Source: Macrolepiota albuminosa (lineage: Eukaryota > Basidiomycota > Agaricomycetes > Agaricales > Agaricaceae). Taken from it: 64,000 nucleotides of DNA. Where the stretch lies: assembly GCA_027475525.1 (NCBI GenBank), contig JAMWFC010000113.1:3365990-3429989 (forward strand), written 5' to 3'. The notes beneath the pieces were generated by a model. That model saw only the letters and a list, made by a program, of their open reading frames with translations, had not been told where the DNA came from and did no database searches. Position numbers and translations under genes: made by a program. Shown in pieces: positions 22,447 through 32,165 of the stretch. How positions within the stretch are numbered: the stretch's first letter is position 1; each line of letters opens with the position of its first letter.

Positions 22447-23370
22447 ATGTCTTCAACTTCGTAGTGGTACTCGTCCTCGACCTCGACCGGGGGAGGGGGC
22501 TCGGGGCGCCGTTCGGGAAAAGGATCCGGGGGGTGTCGTTCCAGGAGGCGGACGTGGAATACCGGGTGCAGACCTTTTAGTCCCGGGGGGAGCTCGATCT
22601 TGTAGGCGTGGGATGAGACCTTCTTCAATATTTTGAACGGGCCGAGACGCTTGTGATTGAGTTTTGGGGAGGGCCGGCGGGTGCGGAGGTGTCGTCGATC
22701 TAACCATACCTTTGTCCCGGAGGCCCAGTCGGGGGTGTCTTCCCGTTTCCGGTCGGCGTGTTTCACGTAGGCCCGGTTCGCGATGTCAATCTCTTCCCAG
22801 AGAAACTCGTGAAGGGATTGGAGATCCTGGGCGACCTCGTGGGCGGCGTGCGACGGGATGTCCCGGAGCGAGAGCGTCAGTCGAGGGTGGTATCCCTTGT
22901 TGGCAAAGAAGGGTGATACCCCGGTGGCAGAGTGTGGCGTGTTGTTGTAGGTGAACTCGGCCAGGGGGAGCTCGGCGCGCCAGTCGTCCTGCAAGTAGTT
23001 GACGTACAGCCGGAGGTACTGCTCGAGGGACTGGTTGACCCTTTTGGTTTGGCCGTCGGTTTTGGGGTGGTAGGCGGTAGAGAGGTTAGTCTTTACTTCA
23101 AGTGCCTTACACAGGGAAGTCCAAAACTTGGACACGAAGAGAGGGCCACGGTCGGAGACGATGTCATCCAGGAGTCCATGTTTGGCAAAGACGTGCTCGA
23201 GGAACAGCCGGGCGAAATCTGGGGCGGTATCCGTGGTGTGGCAGGGTAGGAAGATGCCCTGTTTGGTCAGCCTGCACACAACGACGAGAATAGCATCGAA
23301 CCCTTCAGATTCCGGGAGCTCGACGATGTGGTCCAGAGATATTGAGGACCAGGGGCGTCGTCCGACCGGC

Positions 23371-23524
23371 AGGGGTTTCAGGAGTCCGTACGGTCGGTGT
23401 CGGGGGACCTTGGCCCGGAGGCAGGGCTCGCACGATCAAATGTAAGCAGGGGTTTCAGGAGTCCGTACGGTCGGTGTCGGGGGACCTTGGCCCGGAGGCA
23501 GGGCTCGCACGATCAAATGTAACG
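23371..23524. repeat. 77-bp tandem duplication 3
   Basis: AGGGGTTTCAGGAGTCCG at 23371 and 23448. Separates the integrase zinc-binding region from its catalytic core. Confidence 0.95.
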
Positions 23525-24154
23525 GGTCACGTCCTTCTTCAACCCTGGCCAAAAGTAAGTCCAGGAGATGAGCTGGAGGGTCTTACGTATCCCAGGATGT
23601 CCCCGGAGCTTGTGGTCGTGGTGTTGGCGAAGGACGTCGTAGCGAAGTCGGGCGTGATCCGGGACGTAGATGCGGCCGTCCCGGAGGAGGAGTTTTTCGT
23701 CGGGGGACAGGGAGAAGGCGGGGTCCCGGTCGGTTCCATCAGGGGGGTTGCGGGGGTCGTGATCGGTGAAGTACTTGTCTCGGGGGGCGCGGCGAATCTG
23801 ACTCAGGGTCCCTTCCTCGTTTAAGATCAGTAAGGCATTCAAATGTTTGGGAGGGATCACCACGCGATGATTGAACGCATTACGTTCCGCCTCGAACGAC
23901 TTCTTGGGGTAGACGTCCGGGCGGCGGGTGAGGGCGTCGGGCTTGGCGCCAAGTCGTCCCGGGCGGTACTGGATCGTGAAGTCGTATTCCGAGAGGATCT
24001 CGGACCATCGGGCCTGCCGTCGACTGAGTTGCTTGGTCGTGGTGAAGTACTGCAGGTTATTATGATCCGAGTAGACCTGGATCCGGTGCCGGGCTCCCTC
24101 GAGATAGGCTCGCCATTGCTTGAAGGCTTCGACGATGGCGAGGAGCTCCTTGTC

Positions 24155-24308
24155 GTAAATGTCGTAGTTGAGCTCGGCGTCGATCATGGACCGGGTGTAG
24201 AAAGCGACTGGCCGGGGTTCCCCACCGTCAGGTAAATGTCGTAGTTGAGCTCGGCGTCGATCATGGACCGGGTGTAGAAAGCGACTGGCCGGGGTTCCCC
24301 ACCGTCAG
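24155..24308. repeat. 77-bp tandem duplication 4
   Basis: GTAAATGTCGTAGTTG at 24155 and 24232. Breaks RNase H after the LNYDIY motif; both sides read on in one frame if collapsed. Confidence 0.95.
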
Positions 24309-24630
24309 GCTCCATCTGTAAGAGGATCCCGGCGATGGCGTAGTTGGACGCGTCACATTCCAGGATGATCGGGAGGGCCGGGTCGTAGTGCCGGAGTACG
24401 GGGGCGGTCGAGGGGTGGTCTTCGGGTCCCAGGAAGGTCATGGTGAGCGTCCTCCAGTCGATGTCGGGGTTCATGTCGCGCAGCCAGGGTAGTCCCAGCA
24501 CCATTGGGGTCGATTCGTGAAGTCGTGTGACCAGGAAGTCGGAAGTGAACTCGTAGTTGTTGTCCAGGGTCACGCGTCCCGAGTGAGACCTTTGGATGGG
24601 GCCGGAGGAGGAGGGGGTGCCGTCGAGGCG

Positions 24631-24784
24631 TTGCAGGCGGAGGGGCTGGTCGAGGGGGTCGTGGGGGAGGTCGAGAGCGTCGCTGATGAATACTCCGGTG
24701 GCTCCGCTTGCAGGCGGAGGGGCTGGTCGAGGGGGTCGTGGGGGAGGTCGAGAGCGTCGCTGATGAATACTCCGGTGGCTCCGC
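24631..24784. repeat. 77-bp tandem duplication 5
   Basis: TTGCAGGCGGAGGGGC at 24631 and 24708. Falls in the second retropepsin. Confidence 0.95.
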
Positions 24785-25150
24785 TGTCAATGAGGGCCGA
24801 GACTGGTCCTGGGGCGCCGTCCAGCCTGGCATTGATGACGAAGGATCGGGATGAACGGGACTGGAGTCCGGGGGGTGGTGGAGGCCCGTCCTTCGGGGTA
24901 GGGTTGGAGGGGTGGGGGATGTCGAAGGGAAGTTGCTGGTCGTCGGGGGTCGGGTCCCGGGTCAGGCGAAGGGTGAGGTGTCGCCAATCGATGCGGGGGT
25001 TAGTGTCCCAGAGCCACGGGAGCCCTAGGACCAGGGGTGCGGAAGGGTGGAGTTTGGTTATCAACATCTGGAGGGTGTGAGTCTGTCCGTTGGCGAAGGT
25101 AACGGGCATACGCACAAAATGAGTGATGTCCCCCGCCGTAGAGGCGTCGC

Positions 25151-25304
25151 CGTCAAAGAGGCAGAGTCGTACCGGGACCGGGAGTCGCTGGGCGGGTTCC
25201 GGGGCGAGGGTAGACCATGCTTCGTCCCGTCAAAGAGGCAGAGTCGTACCGGGACCGGGAGTCGCTGGGCGGGTTCCGGGGCGAGGGTAGACCATGCTTC
25301 GTCA
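25151..25304. repeat. 77-bp tandem duplication 6
   Basis: CGTCAAAGAGGCAGAG at 25151 and 25228. Falls in the first retropepsin, after its DSGAT motif. Confidence 0.95.
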
Positions 25305-25940
25305 ATGAAGTTGTCGGTGGCGCCGCTGTCAACGAGGGTGTTGAGGGGAGTTCCGGAGGGGGTGAGGCGGGTTTTGAGGAGGAGGGAGTGCGAAGAGTGC
25401 GAGGGTAGGTAAGCCGTGAGGGTGTCCTGTATGAGCGTCGTAGAGCAAAGATGTGAGACCGGGGCGGAGAAGACGTCGGGGTCGATTCCGCGATTTAGGG
25501 CGTCTTCCGGGTCTAAATCGCCGGGTCGTTTTCCGAATACTCGTAGGTGGCGTCCTCCCCTTCGAAGGTCCAGGTGGCACGTCCCATGACCTGTCGTTTG
25601 GGGCACTCGGAGATGAAATGATCTTTCTCACCGCAGAGTATGCAGACACCCTCCCTTCTCCGTCGTTCCTGCACATCCGTCGGGACTTCGATCCAGGGTC
25701 GTCCCTTCTTTTGAAGCCGGTTGGCTCGGAGGGCCTCCTCGTCTCGCTCGTTGTCGAAGTTGAAGTCTTCGGGGTCTTCTGGGGGTTCCTCGGGGCTTGG
25801 CACGTCGCCCGGGTCGTGGGCGGCCACGGCGGCGTTGAGTTGGGCCTGGGGGCGGGTGCCGCTGCCGGGGTTAGCATTGGGCGGGCCGCGACTCACCGGG
25901 GGTCGGCCGCCAGGGAACGCGGGGGGACCGGGGTTTCGAC

Positions 25941-26094
25941 CTTGGGGGTTGGGAGTTTCGCCGGAGGGCCAAGGGGGTCCTCCTCTAGGGTTCCAGGGGG
26001 GTCGGGAATTCGAAGACCTTGGGGGTTGGGAGTTTCGCCGGAGGGCCAAGGGGGTCCTCCTCTAGGGTTCCAGGGGGGTCGGGAATTCGAATAC
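25941..26094. repeat. 77-bp tandem duplication 7
   Basis: CTTGGGGGTTGGGAGT at 25941 and 26018. Falls in gag between the capsid domain and the zinc knuckle. Confidence 0.95.
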
Positions 26095-27817
26095 TTGCTG
26101 CGGTCTTCCCAGTAGCGTTGGTCGATCTGCATGACGAGGGCCTTGTATCCGTCGTAGGAGGGTTGTTTCGGGGCGAGTCGGAGGATGTCCTTGATGCGTT
26201 GTGGCAGGGCGCGGCGGAGGGCGTACCGGAGGGCGCTGTAGTTCCAACCTGTTTCGTAAGCTTCCTTCTCAAAACGTACGATAAAGGTGGTGAAACGTTC
26301 TTCCGAGCGCATCCGGAGATTGAAGAGGTTGTCCTCGGCCTCGGCCACGGTGTCGTAGATTCCAAACTTCCCGGAGAACTCGTCGACGAAGGCCTGCCAG
26401 CGAGCGAGTGCCGGATTGTTGGGGTCGAACTGGATGAGGGCCGTGTAGTGATCGAAGGCGATCCCCTGGAGGTATGATGCGGCAAAGGCCACCCGGGAGC
26501 TGTCAACCTGAAACGTGAGCGGCTTTGCCTGGAATGTATTGAGACACTGAGTGAGGAAGGTACGCCATTTTCGGGGGTCCCGGCCTGTGAAAGCGTCGGG
26601 CTTTTGGATGTCCAGTCGTCCTTCGCGGGCGAGGGTGTCGCGAGCGTCGTCCGGTCCGGCAGCGTTACGGGGAGGGGGGCCAGCATTGTAATAATAGTAG
26701 TAATGATTACCCCCTCCTCCTTGAGGAGGAAAAGCACCAAGGGCGGGACCCCACCCGCCGGGAGGTCCTCCTCCGGGTGGCTCACCTGGGGGTCCACGCC
26801 CGGGAGGTCCGTTGTCCCAAGGGGGTTCGTTCCTGCCAGGAGGGGGCCCGGGTCTCCACGCAGGGAGTGGCGGAGGTGGAGGGCCTGGGGGTCGTCCTCG
26901 AGGTTCAGCTGGGGGTGGCGGAGGTGGTCGGGGAGGGTTCGGCGGTGTCGGGTCGGGCGGAGGGGGGTCGGGTGCTGGGTCGGGTACTGGGTTGCGCGGG
27001 GGACGTTCAACCCGGGAGGGTCGTGCTTGTATCGGGGGTCGCGGGGGGTTTTGTAGGTCGAAGTGGGGTGGCGGATCGCGGCGGAAGTTGCGTTCCGGAG
27101 GGACCGGGGCTGACGTAGGGGGCGGTACCGGGACGGGCGCGGGCGCGGGACGTGGTTCGTTGTTGCCACGCGTAAGCTCGTCGATGTAGCACAGCGTGTC
27201 GTCCGTGCTAGGGGTGTCCGCGCGGGGTCTGCCGGGGTTCGCCGGGGCCGGGGGTCGGGCGTTGTCTGTTCGCGGGAGGGGTTCCAGGGGTCTTTGGGGC
27301 TGTCCCCAGGTCTCGAAGGTACTAGGGACGGAGTTAGCCCTGCGGCGATTTGACAAGCCTACCGTGCGGGCCGCGGGTTGATCGAAGAGGCCTCCAGCCG
27401 GGTTGAGGGACCGTAATATGGCTGAGGCGTTCTGCCGTTCTTCCCGTTGTCGTTGCTCCGGAGTGGGGACCGTGGGGGCTGCCGGGACTGCTGGGACCGG
27501 TTCCGGGGGTTCCCGTCGAATGTGAATCGAGCGACCTGGGTCCGCGGGGTCGTTGATGGGCTGAGGGGAGGGGGACGCATGGACTTCGTCGAGCAGTTGC
27601 TGTAATTCTTCCCGGAGGACCGTGTTGCGCCTATACTTTACCATGGTTTGCTCCGGGAGTTCTCCTCGCGTGAGGCGATCCCCGAATTCGACCAGGCAGT
27701 GAGCCCATTCCTCCGGAGTGCCTTCGAAGTCGTCGTGTCCGAATTCCACAAGCAGCGTCCTGGTCCGTTGCGCGAAGTCCTCTGGTGAGATCCTGAGGGA
27801 GCGGAGTACCTCGTCCC

Positions 27818-27971
27818 GTTGCCGTTCGTACTCCTCGAGGCGTCGTCGTCCCATTGGCGAGGGAGGGGTTCGAGCGGGTGGAGCGGCGGCCGGCGTTGCC
27901 GTTCGTACTCCTTGAGGCGTCGTCGTCCCATTGGCGAGGGAGGGGTTCGAGCGGGTGGAGCGGCGGCCGGG
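27818..27971. repeat. 77-bp tandem duplication 8
   Basis: GTTGCCGTTCGTACTC at 27818 and 27895, with one C/T difference between copies (CTCGAGG versus CTTGAGG). Falls in N-terminal gag. Confidence 0.9.
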
Positions 27972-28333
27972 TGATGACGGGGGGGATAGTCGGGGTAGGG
28001 GGGTCCTCGGGGTTCTCGGGGTTGGGGGACGGGGCGCTGATAACCGTAGTAGGGGGTGGGTGCAAAGGGGCCCTCGCTGGGGGGAATCGGGCGAGGTCCA
28101 CTGGGTACAGGAGGGGTCTCCGGCAGGCCCCCGGGAATGCTCCGGTACGAGGGGACCTCCACGGGTCGTGCCATGGCTAGGTTGGGCGGAGGGGCCCAGC
28201 TGGCTGAGGGCCCCAGATCATAGAGGGATGGGTCGGGGGCCCAGTGGCGGTGGAGGTACTGAGGTTCGTATGGGAGGGGTGGGTAGACAGGGCGGGGGGT
28301 CTGCGCGGAGTAGTGGTCGGGTACCGGGCGTCC

Positions 28334-28487
28334 GTAAGGGTCGGTCTGGTACCCCGTGGGGTAGTAGGTGTGAGTATACGTAGCCATCAAGAACGGTGTA
28401 AGGAAAGAGTGTAAGGGTCGGTCTGGTACCCCGTGGGGTAGTAGGTGTGAGTATACGTAGCCATCAAGAACGGTGTAAGGAAAGAGT
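28334..28487. repeat. 77-bp tandem duplication 9
   Basis: GTAAGGGTCGGTCTGG at 28334 and 28411. Duplicates the gag start codon region. Confidence 0.95.
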
Positions 28488-28565
28488 TTTGATATTATGT
28501 CAGGTTCCGCTGAATCGGGGGCTTTCCGGGAAAGCGACGCCCTTATGATGCGGACTTGATCTACG

Positions 28566-28719
28566 GATACTCGGGTGTCTGGAACTCTGGGGCTAAGGAC
28601 TCCGGGGTTCAAGACGAGGACAGGGGGTAATCCCGGGAGAGGGATACTCGGGTGTCTGGAACTCTGGGGCTAAGGACTCCGGGGTTCAAGACGAGGACAG
28701 GGGGTAATCCCGGGAGAGG
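28566..28719. repeat. 77-bp tandem duplication 10
   Basis: GATACTCGGGTGTCTG at a spacing of 77 within the 5' LTR; absent from the 3' LTR. Confidence 0.97.
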
Positions 28720-29196
28720 GGACTAGAGTCCGGGAGTTTTGGGTTGGGGGTGGCTGAGAGTTAGAGGGGGTCGAGTCGTGAACCGGAGGTTCTAAGACGA
28801 GACCAAGTTAGTAACTTAAGAGTCGCAAAGTGCGTACCAAAGCTTAGAGCACGCAAATACTAAGGCGTGCCAGTCGAAGCGTACCAAACAAGGCGTACCA
28901 GTCAAACAGAGGGCACGCAATATCCAAGTAACAGTTATGCAAAGTATGTAATATCAAGACTACCGAATACAACAGGGAGCTACACTATAAGTACTACGGG
29001 GCCGGATCTTGGGGTTCCGGGATGTCTGGGATGGGTTCCGGGGTTTATTGAGTAGCGGCAGGGGCTGTATACCGGGATCGCGCGATCAATTGGCGCGGAT
29101 GGAGCCGTGATGCGTGATGGCCGGCACGAGTCGCGTGATCTGATCGTTGATCGGGGCTGGTGACGGCTGATGGCGGTCCTTGATGTGCGTGATGGC

Positions 29197-29350
29197 GGTG
29201 TCGGCGGTCGTGATGGCGGGGCGTGTCCTGTGGGGTCGGAGGGAGGGTCCCGGAGGGTGTTCCGGGGGTGTCCGGTGTCGGCGGTCGTGATGGCGGGGCG
29301 TGTCCTATGGGGTCGGAGGGAGGGTCCCGGAGGGTGTTCCGGGGGTGTCC
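29197..29350. repeat. 77-bp tandem duplication 11
   Basis: GGTGTCGGCGGTCGTG at 29197 and 29274 within the 5' LTR; one G/A difference between copies; absent from the 3' LTR. Confidence 0.95.
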
Positions 29351-29382
29351 TGGGGTGGGCCCAGAGGGGAGGGGTCGTGACA

Positions 29383-29750
29383 GTTTGGAAAGAGCCTTTG
29401 TGAACATGTTTGTGACATTGTTTCTAATTTAATGTCATTTGTGCTTGTTTACAGATAAAGTGATACTTGATATTGAAATGTTTGACTTTTGCATGTGCCA
29501 TCAGGTCTTCTGACAAAGTGATTGCTGCCTTGTTGTTGCAGAAGAGAGTTGTTGGTTTTGTAGTAAAGTTCTAGCTGAGTGCTTTTGTTAACATTTATAA
29601 TCAGATGCATTTCTAAGTAGATTCATATGCTGCTATGTATTTGGCTTCACAAGACAACATTGCTACTGTTTTTTGTTTGCAATGATAATGCCAACTGTGG
29701 TTGGGAATGCTGAATGCTACATAGTATAACACTATCTCCAGTGCCTGATA
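29383..29750 (-). pseudogene. Ty1/copia RNase H fragment, right of the gypsy insertion
   Basis: The minus strand reads TVAMLSCEAKYIAAYEST, then TLFCNNKAAITLSEDLMAHA, VKHFNIKYHFI and, next to the gypsy boundary, MFTKALSK. These are the hallmark copia RNase H motifs with several stop codons and substitutions. The continuation of the element with its LTR is at 18811-19236. No intact integrase or RT of this copy was seen further right. Confidence 0.8.
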
Positions 29751-30340
29751 TGTATAAAGTATGAGGAGTTCCAACAGGGTTCCAATATGCTCAAGCTAAT
29801 AAGATGTGATAATGCACTAGTAAATAGTACTCTAGACACTACCTAGAAAACTATAAGCACTGTGGTTCTAATGAAGATACAATCAAAAAATGAAATAGCA
29901 CAATGTAAATGTGCCTGCTGTTGGCATTGTAGATAATGAAGACAATATGGACAATGCTAGCACCTAACTTAGTGGCAAAGTTAAGTCAAGCTAGTGAGAT
30001 TTGAACTCTGAGCACAACTGTGTTTTGATAGGTTGTGATTTGTTGTTATTTACATGTTAAGTAGCTATCTTTTATACTATGCACTACTGTATTTTGGAAA
30101 TAAGACCATCTGCAGTGCTACCAATTAGTGCCTCTTTTCATGGTTACAGCTAATGGTGACTTGTCAATAGCAACTGGCAGCACATGAGTAATGGTGACCA
30201 ATAGCATTACAGTCTATTGGCTACAGCAACTCTAAAACTACTTAAAATTGTATGAGTCTGCTCACTTTTTAATATAAGTCTGATTGGCCAGGCTACTCCA
30301 AGATATAGTTGGAAAATCCTTAACAAAGGAGGAGAAATCA
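29695..30340. repeat. Unit 1 of an about 630-bp direct duplication
   Basis: Matches the second unit at 30405-30720, 31609-31678 and 37703-37975 at recognisable but diverged identity (for example CCTAACTT.GTG, TTGTTGTTATTTACATG, GCTATTTTTTATACTATG, TTGGCCAGGC). Non-coding. Unit 1 is uninterrupted and serves as the reference for reading the insertions in unit 2. Confidence 0.75.
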
Positions 30341-30404
30341 GTTTTTATTTATTTTAAGGACCTATTTTTATGTGCATAACCATACAGAGGGTCATTGATG
30401 ATGT

Positions 30405-30720
30405 CAACTGTGATTGGATGCACTGGATGTTATGCAGTACAACACTGTCTCTAGCGCCTGGCATGTGTAGTGTGAGAGGAGTCCCAACAGAGTCTTAGTA
30501 TGCTCAAGCAAATGTGATAGGGTGATGTGCTAGATAATAATGCCTTGAATGCTATCTAGCAAACTGTAAGCATTATAGTTTAGGTAAAGATATTATAAAG
30601 AGAGAGAATAGCGCAACAAAATGTGCCTGTAAATGGCACAGTAAATGACAAAGACAATAAAAACAATGCTAGTGCCTAACTTGGTGACAAGATCAGGTCA
30701 AGCTAGTGCAATTTGAACAC
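30405..30720. repeat. Unit 2 of the direct duplication, first part
   Basis: Same content as 29695-30005 up to AATTTGAACAC, where the solo LTR 30721-31608 interrupts it. The unit resumes at 31609 and, after the LINE, at 37703. Confidence 0.75.
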
Positions 30721-31608
30721 TGATAGGACCCCACACAGGCTAGGCACATCAACAGCAGGCTCGGCATCAGTTCCAGAAACCTTGCTGCACTTGTTCTGAA
30801 CTTGGCACACACGATTTATCTATTTTAAGCCATTTCTGATGGCCACGCACAGCAAGTGACATACCCGATCAGTGATAGAGCTGGCAGCAGCAAGAATGAC
30901 AAGTGACAGCAGGCATCACACCATTGGCAAGCATTGACAGATGGCATCACTCAGGAAGCATGCGGTACCAATAGCTGGCAGCAGCACTTACGAGTTAGAA
31001 TGATGGTGTTTCCCCGTGACTGACAGCTTGGCGTTTCACCTTAGCGCTGTCTCGTTACTTGGACAGACAGTGTTCTCATTAACCTCTTAGTATTTAGTTT
31101 AATGCACGGCAACTACTTACATTCTTTCCAGTTCACTGCTTCTTGGCAACGCTTAGCTGCTTAGCGACGGTGAACTCATTTTCACTATAAATATTTACCA
31201 TTGTCATTAGTTAAAACAGAACAGAGTACCCCACTTTACACCCCTCAGTTCACCCTATGGTTCAGATTTCTCTTGAGCTGACTAAGTTCATAGTCGCCAA
31301 TTATCTGAACACTCTTAGCCTGCTTGCTGCAGTTACACTTATGGAACCTACATGCCTTGCACTTACAGCAGGCATCACACAGCTTAATTGTTGCTAAACG
31401 CACTTTGTCATTGGTGCACCCTCCTTACCACATTTTTCTGCTGACTATCGTTACCGACTTTCACCGAATCTAGCCATTTAATTATTTTTCTGACTTGTTC
31501 TCTGAGAACTGCCTGGGACTCCCTCAATCTTAGTGTGCCTAACACATTGTTACACAGGTCAGTAGCTGCAAACCATATCTGCTACTGATATACTTTTGGG
31601 CATCATCA
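30721..31608 (+). mobile_element. Solo LTR, TGATAGG family, 888 bp
   Basis: Starts TGATAGGACCCCACACAGG, ends TTTTGGGCATCATCA, so the ends are inverted (TGAT/ATCA). A perfect 4-bp duplication ACAC flanks it (30717-30720, 31609-31612). Similar to the two 928-bp LTRs at 33539-35398. No internal region adjoins, so it is a recombined solo LTR. Confidence 0.85.
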
Positions 31609-31920
31609 ACACTGAGTGTAACTAGGTGCTCAATAAGTTACAATTTGTTGTTATTTACATGTGAAGTAGCTATTTTTTTTTTCAATTATTGTGCTGGAGG
31701 TGCTTGGTGCCTATGGTACACGTTACTACCAACAAGTATGTAAGCTACAAGAACTGCAGAATGCAGCACCCCCCCACTATGCAGAGAAAGAGCGAGCCAG
31801 AGCGTCCAAGCCCTGTTTTAAGCCGCACTCTCCTGATTAAATACCTGAGATTAAGAACACGGTGTGAGCAGAGTATGGAGATAGAGACAACAAGTGCTTG
31901 TGGTGCAAGCTGTTGGGGAT

Positions 31921-32074
31921 GAGCAAGTAGACCAAGGACCCAACTGAAGATCAAAGGAGCTAGAAGTGGGGTGAAGAGGTCAGTTGCCATAAGGTGGGAG
32001 CAAGTAGACCAAGGACCCAACTGAAGATCAAAGGAGCTAGAAGTGGGGTGAAGAGGTCAGTTGCCATAAGGTGG
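31921..32074. repeat. 77-bp tandem duplication 12
   Basis: GAGCAAGTAGACCAAGG at 31921 and 31998, in the 3' UTR of the LINE. Confidence 0.95.
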
Positions 32075-32165
32075 AAAGAGGTGAGAGGGAGGTGGGAGGG
32101 AGAAGACATGGGAGGCCGGGTGTGTCAAACATTGTGACTGTTGACATGCGCAAAGTGAAGGGGGG

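Larger units (their letters stand above)
22189..25606 (-). pseudogene. Gypsy pol: PR-PR-RNase H-integrase-chromodomain, no RT
   Basis: Starts in a -1 frame overlap with gag (25513-25606). Two aspartic protease modules are consecutive: LVDSGATDNFIDEAW with LVLGLPWL..NPRIDW, then LIDSGATGVFIS with MVLGLPWLRDMNPDIDW. Immediately after LTMTFLGPEDH the frame enters STAPVLRHYDP..IILECDASNYAI, the start of RNase H, so the whole polymerase domain with its YxDD box is missing. RNase H continues (LNYDIYDKELLAIVEAF, VYSDHNNLQYF). The zinc-binding HHCC and integrase core follow ([34 protein letters not shown]), then [19 protein letters not shown] and the chromodomain ([25 protein letters not shown]), ending at the stop at 22189. 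Five or six 77-bp duplications break the frame; without them it would be largely open. Confidence 0.85.
25513..28464 (-). pseudogene. Gypsy gag with CCHC zinc knuckle
   Basis: Capsid protein of the element. The first ATG is at 28387 or its duplicate at 28464 (MATYTHTYYPTGYQ). The N-terminal part is Pro/Tyr-rich, the middle strongly Pro/Gly-rich (PPPPP runs). The capsid-like domain begins near 26620 with RLDIQKPDAFTGRDPRKW and includes FLTQCLNTFQ, AASYLQGIAFDHY, FGIYDTVAEAEDNLFNLR and ALRRALPQRIKDILR. The nucleocapsid knuckle is C-x2-C-x4-H-x4-C (CILCGEKDHFISEC), ending at a stop at 25513. Duplications at 25941, 27818 and 28334 interrupt the frame. The Pro-rich central region is longer than I would expect for this family. 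Confidence 0.85.
19237..29382 (-). mobile_element. Ty3/gypsy chromovirus, RT-less, with an antisense accessory gene
   Basis: Complete-ended LTR element transcribed leftwards. The termini TGTCAGG...GTGACA are the same for both LTRs and the 5-bp duplication GTTTG flanks it (19232-19236 and 29383-29387). Order on the minus strand: 5' LTR, gag, CCHC knuckle, two retropepsins, RNase H, zinc-binding and core integrase, chromodomain, polypurine tract, 3' LTR. The polymerase domain of reverse transcriptase is absent. It is GC-rich, in sharp contrast to its AT-rich copia host. Comparing the LTRs by eye I count about ten differences in 731 bp, all transitions, so it is fairly young. Eleven 77-bp tandem duplications sit inside. 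It would need reverse transcriptase supplied in trans to move. Confidence 0.92.
28498..29382 (-). repeat. Gypsy 5' LTR (885 bp, inflated by two 77-bp duplications)
   Basis: Same ends as the 3' LTR. The extra 154 bp are the tandem duplications starting at 28566 and 29197; 885 minus 2 x 77 is exactly 731. Adjacent internal sequence on the minus strand is TAATATCAAAACTC; I could not match it to a tRNA primer site, so priming is unresolved. Confidence 0.92.

Noticed and set aside
25985..27169. 394-codon minus-strand frame within gag
   Set aside because: Shadow of gag in another frame; composition His/Pro/Ser/Arg and no motif, while the gag frame carries capsid and zinc-knuckle residues.
25453..27189. 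Several plus-strand frames opposite gag (Gly/Val/Arg-rich)
   Set aside because: Reverse complements of a proline-rich coding region stay open by composition alone.
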